From assembly GCA_019054805.1 (NCBI GenBank), contig JAHQIY010000006.1, positions 3,224,001-3,288,000 of the forward strand: 64,000 nt of DNA, written 5' to 3'. Below the pieces are notes generated by a model. That model worked only from the letters and a program-made list of their open reading frames with translations. It had not been told where the DNA came from and did no database searches. How positions within the stretch are numbered: the first letter of the stretch is position 1; every line of letters begins with the position of its first letter. Source of the DNA: Brachionus manjavacas. Lineage: Eukaryota > Rotifera > Eurotatoria > Ploima > Brachionidae. A program made the translations under genes and the position numbers. Of this stretch, positions 1-10,269 are shown piece by piece.

Positions 1-25
1 AGATTAATTTTATTTGCAAATGTAG

Positions 26-1082
26 ATAAAAATTGCAGCAAATTTTTTATTCCATTCACCTCCAGGAGAGTTTAAAGAAGTATTCCTAGGTAATTGTTCA
101 TTAAAAGTCAAAAAAAAATTTAACTTTCAGATTTTCAACTCTAAAATTCAAAATTAATTTTGAAAATTTTTGGTTTAATTTATTTTTTAAGATTTGAGAG
201 GATTATTAAGTGATGATAGAATTCTGAAGAGAGCATTGAATAAGTAAAATAAAAAATTTTATAAAAAATAACTTTATTTTTCTAAATAAATTGTGAAGTA
301 CAAATGCTCGGTACAATCAGGACCAATTTGTTCACTGTAAGCTTGAAAATTCACCCGAGCCGTGCATTATAACCGAGTTTAATGAGCAGCCAAACGGTCG
401 ATACTATGATCCAAGGACCAAGACATCGTTCAAGTACAACATTTTAAGTAAAAAAAATTTATCTAAATTGTCTAAGGCTTTATTTTAAAGATTTGATCAT
501 TTGCAGCTGAATGCAAGTGAAGTCGAAGCGCACACAGATATTGATAACTTGTCAGAACCTTGGCGAGCCAGTTTAGAAGTCGAATTGACCAGCTATGTAA
601 AAATTCATTATAAAGATGCGGCCTGTAGTGTTTTTGGCTCAAGTGACCAAGGACTGGTGACGTTGGTTTGTTGCACAGAGGCGCACAAATTTCAGCCTTC
701 AAATTTTTGGAATGCCAGATGGAGAGCGCGATGGGCAGTTACTTTTCAGCCATCGAGCAAAATTGAGGTTGAGTTGAATGGTGTCATTAAGGCTCAAGTT
801 CACTATTATGAAGATGGAAATGTTCAGTTAGTCAGTCAAAAGGAAATAAAGGAGAATGTTGGTGTAACAGATGTCGAAGGTACTGCCAAACAGATTGTGA
901 GGCTAATTGAAAAAGCTGAAAATGAATACCAAAATGCTATATCTGAAAATTATAAAACCATGTCTGACACCACATTTAAAGCTTTGCGACGTGCCTTGCC
1001 AGTTACCAAGTCCAGAATTGATTGGAACAAGATTAGCTCGTATAAGATTGGTAATGAGTTGAAGTCGTCGCCTACGGCCTAA
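26..1082 (+). CDS. CAPZA: F-actin-capping protein subunit alpha (5' end outside window)
   Basis: Alpha subunit of the CapZ heterodimer, which caps actin filament barbed ends in the cytoplasm. Exons read as 26-89, 192-243, 299-433 and 491-1082, joined by GT...AG introns of 55 to 102 bases; together they give 280 residues in one frame. The first visible exon encodes IAANFLFHSPPGEFKEVFL, which matches the N-terminal PPGEF region of the family, so only about the first dozen residues and the start codon lie off the left edge. The last exon carries the strongly conserved tail: FWNARWRARW, VHYYEDGNVQLVS, AENEYQNAISENYKTMSDTT, then ALRRALPVTK and DWNKISSYKIG. The family is usually about 286 residues. 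The stop is followed by AATAAA at 1168-1173. The donor at 434 (not the one at 448) is chosen because only it keeps the frame open and yields FKFDHL, a family motif. Confidence 0.95.
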
Positions 1083-2216
1083 ATTCCGTTCAAGCTCTTA
1101 ACTAATCTAGATTAATCATTTTAATTCGATTTTTTAATGTATGCATCTTAGCTTATCTTTTTTGAAAAATAAAATCTAAAATTTATCTTTTTTCACTTAA
1201 GTTTATAAAAAATTGTATTTATATTTTTAAACTCGTAGATTGTCATTTTTTTTGTTTGGTATCAAATAACAGCTTGAAAACACGACTTATCATTTTTTCC
1301 TCAATGATTATTTTTTTTATTTTTAAAAAAATTTTCTTTATTAGAATAAAAATTATATTTTGAAATTTAATTATTTTTTAAATAAAAGATCATAAAAATT
1401 GAAATTTATTAGCTTAATTATTAATAATTAATTTTTGTAAATTTCAAATATTTTTTAGAAATTTTTTTAACTAAATTATCCTATAAATTTAGAATAAAAA
1501 TTTATGTTTAATTTTTTGAAATATTTTAAACAAGAAATTCGTATCATACCCCTGTCTAATGTTCTGATCTTGGGTTTTTGTCATCTTTTTCGTAAATTTA
1601 CCAAAATTTTTTTTTTTTTGGGGCAATTTTTAGAATTCATGAGGTCTGAATAAAATATTTAACAGAAAAAATTCAAATAAAAAATATTCTAAATTCAGAT
1701 TTTTTTTGAATATTTTCTATATTTTCCCATAAATTTGATCTAAACTGTTTTTTTATAAATTGATAAAAAGAATCTTTTTCATAGTGTTCTAACCAATTTT
1801 TACATTCAGATTTATTGACTTAGCAATTGATTAAAATTTAAAAACTTTAACACAAAAATTTTATCTAAAATAAAACCAAATTTTTTTATATAAGTCAAAT
1901 TAGCTCTCTAAATAATCAAAATAAGTTACAATTTTTTTGATATTTAGACTAAAAAATCTGCGCTATAATTTTTGGTCTGCTAAGAGGGTATTAAACGCAA
2001 AAAGAATTTATCTAGAAATAATTCAATACTTTTTTAAAAGATTTGTCATTTTTAAGTTTATTTTCAAAAAGTGAGATGCATCATAAAATAAAGTTAAATT
2101 AAAAAAGGAATTGTTCCAAAATTAAAAAATCACTATTTTATTTTTCTTTTATTTCTATCATTTCTGGAGTTATCTATAAAAAATAATTAAAAAAGCATTT
2201 TGTTATTTGAAAACTT
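1083..2216. other. Intergenic, AT-rich, convergent genes
   Basis: Spacer between the 3' ends of the capping protein and DENR genes, which point at each other. It holds the capping-protein polyadenylation signal near 1168 and otherwise only homopolymer-rich AT sequence. I see no gene, RNA or repeat structure that I can support. Confidence 0.6.
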
Positions 2217-2862
2217 TTAATTTACTTGTGGAAATTTTTCCGGAATAACATTGACTAGGTTGTCAATAATATCGCCTTGAATCGTCAAATCATCTTTATC
2301 ACCTTTGGAACATCCACAAGAGAACCGCTGGGCAAAAAACTTTTTTGCCACTTCAAGATCAATGCCATTACTTTCCAAGCCAATGATTATTGTAACATAT
2401 TTGTTTCCTTTGCGCTTTTCTTTGGTAATTAATATTTTACTTGGTTGTTTTTCTTTTTTTGATTTTGGATTTCCTTTTCCACCTCGTTTTTGATGTGCCG
2501 ATTTCTTGTCTCCATCCACTTCTTCTCCTACTGCATTAACTTTAAATTTATTCATACGTGAGTACTATTAAAATACTCTAATAAAGTTTTTTACCTTGAA
2601 GATCATTTAATTGAGTGAATATATCGGGATGATTTTTGTTAAGCCAGTCTTTACAGGCGTCCGGATTCGGAGAATATTCACACAAATCAGTAGTTAGACC
2701 ACATTCTAATAAATCAAATATGGAACAATCAATGCAATACGAATAAAAATTTATAAAAGTCTTACCACCACAATAAACGACATTCAATGGATATTTGACG
2801 TTAGGATCCGGTCCTGGATATGCTACTTTGTTGGCTGAAGCTGAGTCTTCTGTTGGATCCAT
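2217..2862 (-). CDS. DENR: Density-regulated protein (DENR), SUI1-domain translation factor
   Basis: DENR with MCT-1 promotes reinitiation and recycling of 40S ribosomal subunits. Read on the minus strand the exons are 2862-2766, 2705-2595 and 2539-2217 (the last acceptor could instead be at 2530), giving about 176 residues; human DENR has 198. The N-terminal part has the zinc-binding-type cysteines YCGECGLTTDLCEY, followed by WLNKNHPDIF. A lysine-rich linker (QKRGGKGNPKSKK) leads to the C-terminal SUI1/eIF1-like fold with KYVTIIIGLE, AKKFFAQRFSCGCS and LTIQGDI. The protein ends at FPQVN, without the short acidic tail seen in vertebrates. The first intron is exactly 60 bases and has no stop in frame, so an unspliced message would still read through it; the spliced form matches the family. 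The start is the first ATG of the open frame. Confidence 0.93.
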
Positions 2863-3785
2863 TCATGGAAGTTTATTCAAAATATTCTGGAAATTTATTT
2901 TAATAAATTCTAAACAAAAATTGAAATAAATGATAAATTTTTTTTAATGCATCTAGGGTTAAAAATTTAAATTTTTTAGTTCAAAGCATGGCAAATGTTT
3001 ATTTTTTTTTAGCCGACCAATTCTAAGTGAACCATTGTAAAGTTTATTACACAACTAATTTGAATAATCACTAAGAACAATTAACAAAGATTATAGTTAT
3101 GTAAAGTTTGATTGAAAGAACAGAAATGATTGAAAAATCTTAAAATGTTTTTCGAGTTTTATAAAATTATAAAATATGCATATAAGATATAAAATACATT
3201 TGTAAAACAATAAATATAGCAGATGAAAAATTAGAACTGATGGAAAAAATGATAACAAAACGTGGAGACTGAAATTTCCTAAATGGGAAAAAAATTACCA
3301 GAGTTTCAGAGTAATCAGACTTGTAAACTAATGTTTAAATTAAAACTTTATCTTCTAAATCTTGTGAAATAAAATTTGACTTTTCCCTAATATTTCAAGT
3401 TTTTATTTCGGTATTGAGCATAAACTTCTTTTTATGTGGCTAAACATGATCTAAAATCTTGATCGGTGTTCTTTATTTTAAAATTTTAGAAAAAAAGCTT
3501 CCAAATTGAGTTACTTCACATTCAAATTTTATAATTTGGATAAATTTAGTATAATGTAAAAAAAAAATTTATTTTGTGACGATCTCAGATTTTATCTATT
3601 CATTTAAATAAACAAAAAAAAAAATTGTTTATCTCTAACAAAAGATAAAAATTCAAATTTATGCTTCCTTTTAGCAATGGGTTTAGGATTTAAGGTTCAT
3701 TAAAACAAGATTTACTTTAAGTTTAAAATAATGCATATAACGAAAACAAAATGAAAAGGAAAACTAAAAAAATGTTTTCATCTTT
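2863..3785. other. Intergenic, upstream of DENR
   Basis: AT-rich sequence upstream of DENR, which is read leftwards. No coding frame, RNA or repeat could be supported here; a promoter for DENR must lie near 2870-3000, but I see no distinctive motif. Confidence 0.5.
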
Positions 3786-4060
3786 AATTAATTATATAGT
3801 AGTAGTAGTTTTCTGCGACAAGTCTAAACTCTTGTAGAACAACACAAGTTATATTTGGTTAGTTTGTAGAAGCATTGCTGCTTATAACAGAGTTTCTTTT
3901 TACTCGCTCACTATTTACGTCTTTCGACACCATTATTTATAGTCCCCTTGACTTGCGATTCCTGACCGTTCCCATAGGGAGATAATCGCTGTTCTAATGC
4001 CAGGTTCCATTTTTTAGATGAATGGTAGCAACCATCTAGAGAAATGATTTGGCGATGAAC
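3786..4060. repeat. Copy of a dispersed non-coding repeat (boundaries approximate)
   Basis: A locally less AT-rich block. Its left end (TATATAGTAGTAGTAG followed by a CTGCGAC motif at about 3793-3818) recurs near 23418-23460. Its middle part, around 3850-3965, resembles the 102-base sequence that is duplicated around the LINE at 35.6-38.5 kb: both contain CCATTATTTATAGTC followed closely by CCTTGA. This suggests a multi-copy family, perhaps a SINE or a LINE 3' end. No coding frame is visible, and the true ends cannot be set from these copies alone. Confidence 0.5.
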
Positions 4061-4599
4061 TCAAACCAGTTGAAATACTGAAATTTATTTAATTGATTAA
4101 ATTAAAGTTAACTAAATTTTTAACAATTATTCCAATATATTAAGTTAAATTTATTTTTGAATTGCTTAAAAAATGCAAAAATAAGTCATTTAATTATTTT
4201 TATAGATTTTTTGTTGTTAAATTCATCATCTCGAAAATTAAAGTCAAAATAATTTTGAAACGTTTCTCTAAAATTTTACAGCCTGTTTTTAAACTGAGAC
4301 TGAGACCTAATGTCACATGCCTAAAACTCAAATAATCTTAAAACTGAATAGTTTTAAGGAGCGTTATATCTCTTAAAACAATATCATTTATCAACACTAT
4401 CAAATTAGACAATATATTTATTTGTTTATATGTAAAGAGCTAGAGCTCCTTCAAATTAAAAAAAAAATCAAAATTCAATAATTAATAAAGTTAAATATAA
4501 AGTAAATCATAAAAAAATTTTAAATAATAGGTTAGATAAGAAAAAATAATAATTAAGAAAAAAAAAGAGGTAATAGTAAGGTTGCAATTACAGTATGGA

Positions 4600-5420
4600 A
4601 TTGTATATTCGATATATCTTGATTCGAAACCTTTTTTATACTCTTTCACCAGTTTGTCAACTATAGAATAGAATTTTTCAATACTGCATTGACATATCTC
4701 TCACTCAAATTAAAAAGTCATTTGAGGACTGTTAGTAGTTTGAGATTGTTGAAAGCGTCTTGGTGCATAATATTGGAGATGGTATCATATTTTAGATTAA
4801 AGATAAATCTAAGTGCTGGGTTTTGAATGACTTGTATTTTTTAATGTAAGTTTCTGAGAATAAATTTAAACAAAGAAAAGAATAATAAAATTGATCCATA
4901 TAAAGATTTGTATAGATTACCAAATTTTTTGGATTTTGGACCCCATTTCCTATTTGAGGTTTTGTGAAATTCATTACAAAATGATAAAAAGAACAGAAAA
5001 AATATTAAAAAATTGTATAACTTTATTTCTAAAATTTTAAAATTAGTTCTGTGAATGCAACATAATGCAATATTCAAAGTTTCATCAAATATCAAGGTCT
5101 GATAAATTTATAGAGTTTAGCAGAGATTTAATTTCAATTTAATCGATCGAAGTACATTTTGGAAAGATTTTGCTCATCATTAGCAGATATTGACAGTTGA
5201 TCCAACTTTGAATGTTACAATATGTTGCATTTACAGAATAATTTTAAAATTTTAGAAAAAAAATTATTTAATTTTTTTACATTATGTTCTGATCTATTAA
5301 ACTGAACTTTACTTTAGAGATATTTTATTATATTAAGTCTTGAATTAAAATGTTCTTTTAACTCATCCAGCATTGCGCCAAAAATAGCTTCGAGCCTAAT
5401 GTAATTCCTAATCATTTAGC
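4600..5420 (-). mobile_element. Degenerate LINE fragment, C-terminal part of reverse transcriptase ORF
   Basis: Minus-strand frames, broken by stops and shifts, give LYKSLYGSIL followed by VIQNPALRFIF and NLKYDTISN, then LLTVLK and LFNLSERYVNAVLKN. This order (LYKSLxxxI, then a QNxALRxI block, then a leucine-rich tail) is the region downstream of the reverse transcriptase core in Jockey/CR1-type LINEs. No intact catalytic core remains. It is a 5'-truncated, dead copy. Confidence 0.55.
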
Positions 5421-5779
5421 TTTTGTTTCACAATTTAAGTTATTAACGTAAACTTTAAGGTAAAGTTTTTTGATCTTGATATTTTTATCTATGACTTTAC
5501 TCCAATGCATAAACGAAATCGTTTTCCTCTGATCTATCACTCATTTTTTAGTTCCTTAGCAAAGACATCCCAAATAATTTATTTATTTATTTATTTAAAG
5601 TTTAAGTCAAATTGACATTTATATTATAAAAATTTAAAAAAAATTCAAATTACAAAATAAAATTAGTTTTAAAATATTTCTAATTTTTCCAAAAAAATTA
5701 CACGGTTAGTCATCCGAAATCATCATTTTTTTAATAAATTATTTAATACTTTAAATAGATAAAAAAACTCTTGATTTGT

Positions 5780-6480
5780 TTCCATATAATAAGTTATATT
5801 TGAAAAAACAAAGTTAACAGAGTTTACAAGACCAAAACAAAGCTTTCATAATTTTGGATTCATATTCTAGGCAGTTGATAAACAAGCGCTTTTCTAAACG
5901 ATTAAGTTGTTCACAAAACGACGTATTTTTCTTGTCAGAAGTGGTTTGACTTTCACGACTAAAGTAGAAAACTTCCTTTCATAATAGGCATCTCACCAGC
6001 TGTTCTAAAAAATAAATTTTATGTTTAAAATAGATCTCACTAACTGATTCCAACTCAAGCGCATCATACAAAGGACTGACAATGGTAAACTTTTCAGTCC
6101 AATTATTTTTTTTTAGTAACAAACTCTGTCTTGTGTCCAGTTCACTCAGCATATTATTCGGAAATAAAATGTTGTCAAGTACATGTCAAAAAATAGACTG
6201 GCAATACTGTTTAAATAAAAATCCTATAATGTAAGGATTTGAGACCATTGGTTTGCACCCAAGCCCATATAATGAATAGAAACTTTTTTAAACTTTTCTC
6301 CACTTCTCTTCTATAAAATCTGATATGAATGAGTTGCTACCAAATGGAAGACCCAAATATTCAAAACCATCTACACTAGACAATTGAACATTATTTATTA
6401 CAAACTTTACTTGACAATTCACCCTCGATTTGGTCACATTTCATTAGCGAATATTGAGATTGTCTAGATAATATACATTC
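5780..6480 (-). mobile_element. Second degenerate LINE fragment
   Basis: The minus strand shows DGFEYLGLPFGSNSFISDFI, then FYSLYGLGCKP and, in the neighbouring frame, SLHYRIF and TVLPVYF. YLGxPxG is the typical motif after the FADD core of non-LTR reverse transcriptases, and the following 'FL...K.L.LPV..Y' pattern belongs to the thumb region. There are several stops and at least one frameshift. It lies head to tail with the fragment at 4600-5420 but is a different family or a different part of one. Low-complexity AT sequence surrounds both. Confidence 0.5.
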
Positions 6481-7024
6481 TAACTTTCTTTGTTACTTTT
6501 ACTTAAGTTTTTTGTATTTAGATTTGATTATTAAAAATCAAACATGAGTGCTGAATACAGGGATCTTTGCCGCACGAAACTGCCCCGGAGTCTTACTCCA
6601 AAATTATTTTCAAAAAATAAATTTAGCGATTTTTAAATAAAATCAATCATCTAGACTTTTTTTAAAGCACAGTTTTCAAGTCAAAATTTCAAAATTTTAA
6701 GTCATTTGAAAAAAATTTTTTTTTTCAGGTGTGATATAGATTAAACCCTATTTTTTGTTTGAGAATTTTTTTATTTAGTTTAACCGTGAATTACTACGTT
6801 TTTATATTTCATCAAACAATGGTTAATTTTGGATCAAATCATGGCTCTTAATTTTTCTTTATATATCTTTAATTTTAATTCAATATTTTAAGCATATTGG
6901 ATTGCTTTTGATGAGCTAATTTGATAATAAAAACTCGTTAAAATTTGTTAAACTTTTATTTTTTAATTTTATCTAATTTAACTTTATTTTTTATTTTTTT
7001 TAAATTCTGAAGGAGCATTAGCTC

Positions 7025-7665
7025 GATAGATAATCAGACAAATAATAAATAAATTTTCTTTATCTTAGCGTATTTAAATGAGAACGAAAAAAAGCAGACC
7101 AAAATCTTGATTTAATTGAGTCAAATTATTTCGCTTAAATTTCAAAACTTGTCTTTTTAAATTTTTACTCGTTTTAAAATAAATAATATACAAAATTTTA
7201 TTTTTAATTCTGCTTAGAGAAAATCAAAGAATAAATTAAATAATCTATTAATTGCTAAATAATCAACGATACTTAATTATTAAAATAAAACTTTGTGTTA
7301 ATTGTTTTTGGCACCTTATTATTTAAAAATATTAGCAAATCAAAAATATAGACAAAGATTGAGTCTTTATAAAAGTGACGCTAAATTCGCTTTAACAAAG
7401 TTTATTATATGAGTAAAATTCGCTTTTTAGTAAAATATATTTGCACGCATGCAAGCTTTCTAAATTAAATACTTGCAACAAAATACATTCTTTATCGCTT
7501 TGATTCTATTGCAACAAAAAATCAAATGCAAATGCGCTTATAAACCGATAATAATATAAATTCATAAAAAATTTCAATGATAATTTTTTCTTATACCAAG
7601 TGCATCTAGTATTATTAATCTGTTTGTCATATAGATTTTAAAAAGATCATTTTTAACTTCTAAAA
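7025..7665. other. Intergenic, upstream of COX6C
   Basis: AT-rich upstream region of the COX6C gene. No open frame of note and no clear motif. A short repeat unit (inverted, at 7001-7024) abuts its left edge. Confidence 0.5.
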
Positions 7666-8018
7666 ATGTCTGCCAGTAGACCAGCTGCCACTCTCTTACG
7701 AAGGCCTTTACAAAACGAGCTAAAAAAACACGTATTGATCGCTTTCGGTCTCTCGGCTGCAGCAGCTTTTGGCTACAGAGCTATTGTCTCTGAACCAAGA
7801 AAAAAACATTATCAAGAGTTTTACAAGTAATTTCAGCAGAAAAAATAAAGACTTTATTTTAAAGTGAAAATTTTAGAAACTATGATGAACAACGTCATTT
7901 TCAGCGTATGGCTGAGGCTGGTGTATTCGATTCTGTAAAACCAAATGCTGAAAAATCCGAATGGATTGTTGACTATGAAAAACAGGTTGATGAAGCTATT
8001 GCTGCTTTAAGAAAATAG
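7666..8018 (+). CDS. COX6C: Cytochrome c oxidase subunit 6C, with C-terminal extension
   Basis: Small single-span subunit of mitochondrial complex IV in the inner membrane. Exons 7666-7826 and 7877-8018 (50-base intron) give 100 residues. The order is a basic N-terminus (SRPAATLLRRPLQNELKKH), one hydrophobic span (VLIAFGLSAAAAFGYRAIV) and the conserved stretch RKKHYQEFYKNYDEQRHFQR then MAEAGVFDSVKP, which lines up with human COX6C almost to its last residue. Human COX6C stops there at 75 residues; this protein continues for about 25 charged residues (NAEKSEWIVDYEKQVDEAIA and a short tail). AATAAA follows at 8072. The AP-3 mu gene starts 254 bases downstream on the same strand. Confidence 0.88.
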
Positions 8019-8272
8019 ATTATTAAAATCTCTTTTTGTAAAACTTGACGAAAATATTTTTAAATTAAAAAAATAAAATTATAGATTATAGTTCAAAATT
8101 TTTTGATTATTTTTTTTTTCGTTCATTTTTTAATTATTGTTCGCCTTGTTAGATCTAGTTAATCTTGCTATTAAATGTTTACTTTGGCAAAATTTTTGGT
8201 TAAATGCTCGTAAAACAGCATTTTTGCAAACAAAAATTAAAATTTCATCTACTTATGAAAAAAATTTAGACA

Positions 8273-9932
8273 ATGATTCATAGTTTGTTTATTATTAACA
8301 ACTCAGGGTAATTAGAGAAATTTTCAAACTCGTATTCATTTAAAATTAATTTTAAAGAGATATTTTTATGGAAAAACACTACAAAAGTGTCATCCATAGA
8401 AACATTTGTGATTACTTTTTTGAAGCCTTGGGAAAATGCACCAAACCAGAGGACATTCCGACAGTTATTTCAACACCTCACCATAAACTGATAGTAATAT
8501 ATAGAAAAAAGCTTTTCTTTCTCTCAGTGGTCGTAAATGAAGGTAAACAATTTTTAATTTTGAATCAAAACCTCAATTTTTTCCTAAGTCCCTCCATTGT
8601 TTGTAATTGAGATACTTCACAGAGCAGTTGATATATTTGAAGACTACTTTAATGAATGTACTGAGTCATCACTAAAAGAAAATTATGTAATAGTGTACGA
8701 ACTACTCGATGAAATGCTAGACAATGGTTTTCCATTGGCTACCGAATCCAACATTCTAAAAGAGCTCATCAAGCCACCAAATTTGTTCCGAAAAGTTGCC
8801 AATATGGTAACTGGTGACTCAAAGTGAGATTTTTTTTGGACTGTTACGATCATGAATAGTTGTTGAACTAACCATTTAAGTTTAAGCTCAACTTTGCCGA
8901 CAGTTCAGCTGTCTAATATTCCGTGGCGCAGACAAGGAATCAAATATACTAATAATGAGGCATATTTTGATTGTATTGAAGAAATAGATGCCATAATTGA
9001 CAAAAATGGTTCTACAATTATGTGCGAGATTCAAGGATATGTAATTTTAAATGAGAGTTAATTAACTTTATTTTAAAATTTTATTGTAAGATTGATTGCT
9101 GTGTTAAGCTTAGCGGGATGCCTGACTTGACTTTATGCTTCAGCAATCCAAGACTATTAGATGATGTTAGCTTTCATCCTTGTGTCAGATTCAAAAGATG
9201 GGAGGTATAAAAAAAGAGAAATTTTTATTTCATTTGTAAAAAAAAAAATTAAAAGAGCGAAAAAATTTTATCATTTGTCCCTCCAGATGGAAATTTTCGT
9301 CTAATATCATACCATATTGAATCTTTGAAGTAAAATACCAAAAATAAAGTAAGACAAAATAAAATTTTTTATTAAAGCTCTGTTTCGATTCCGATTTATG
9401 TCAAACACCACATTCAATTTAAAGAGGGGTCTAATGGTAGGTTTGAGGTCAGTTTTGGTTTGAGACCTGGTCTTGGAAAAACAGTACGCCCTTTGATTCA
9501 ATTATTCAATCGATTTATCTTTGAATTTTTAGGTGGAAAATGTCCAGCTAAATGCTGAGATGCCCAAGTGTGTCTTGAATATGTCATTGACACCAACTCA
9601 GGGAAGATATACATTTGATGCAGTGAAAAAAACTTTAATTTGGGAAATAGGAAGAATAGATCCATCAAAAATTCCAAGCATTCGCGGAAATGTAATTTAA
9701 GAAATTTTCTTTAAAAATTGATTTTATTAAAATAATTTATTTAAAGATTACGGTAAGCAACGGTAGTCCGTTACCGGAATCAAATCCTCCACTTCATTTG
9801 AATTTTCAAATAAATCAACTTGCAATATCTGGTATAAAATTTGGAAGATTGGATGTATATGGCGAAAAATACAAACCGTTTAAAGGAGTAAAATATTTAA
9901 CCAGAGCCGGAAAAATTCAGGTTAGAACCTAA
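8273..9932 (+). CDS. AP3M: AP-3 complex subunit mu
   Basis: Medium subunit of the AP-3 adaptor, which sorts cargo from endosomes to lysosome-related organelles. Nine exons: 8273-8307, 8358-8542, 8589-8823, 8887-9040, 9091-9204, 9256-9329, 9378-9483, 9533-9691, 9747-9932; 415 residues against 418 in human AP3M1. The N-terminal longin-like part starts MIHSLFIINNSG and includes YRKKLFFLSV, VPPLFVIEILHR and YELLDEMLDNGFPLATESNI. The C-terminal mu-homology domain, which reads tyrosine signals, starts near residue 175 with LSNIPWRRQGIKY and includes LLDDVSFHPCVRFKRWE, FVPPDGNFRLISY, LTPTQGRYTFD and YGEKYKPFKGVKYLTRAG. The protein ends QVRT, as in vertebrates. All junctions close in frame. The small first exon carries the only plausible start. 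Confidence 0.96.
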
Positions 9933-10269
9933 AGTGGAGCAATCAAACAGAAAAATCTAGTCATTTAATATTAATTATTTATTCGAAAAAATGTAAATTT
10001 TAATCGGTCAAAACAATACAGTTGATATAGCTACAAATAACTCTAAAAAAATTTTCATAAATTTTAGCCTATTTAAAGTCTATTTTAAATTTCAATAATA
10101 AAATTTTTAGTTAGCTTTTAAATGTTGGTTGGATGTTTTTTTCAAAGCAAAATTTTTAATAAATAATTAAAATTGAAAGAAAATTTTTTTTTTAAACACA
10201 GAGCCTTTGATCAGGCTTATTTTAGAAAAACTTACTAAGAGTTAATTCAAGTAATTTAGATTGTTTAGA
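9933..10269. other. Intergenic, AP-3 mu to TBCCD1
   Basis: 337 bases between two genes on the same strand. AT-rich; I see no gene, RNA or repeat in it. Confidence 0.5.

Noticed and set aside
501-1082. Capping protein read as an independent gene beginning at 501
   Set aside because: The first codon there is TTG inside an exon; the preceding exons clearly belong to the same protein.
7666-9932. COX6C and AP-3 mu as an operon
   Set aside because: They are 254 bases apart on one strand, but each has its own upstream spacer, COX6C has its own AATAAA, and no trans-splice signal is visible.
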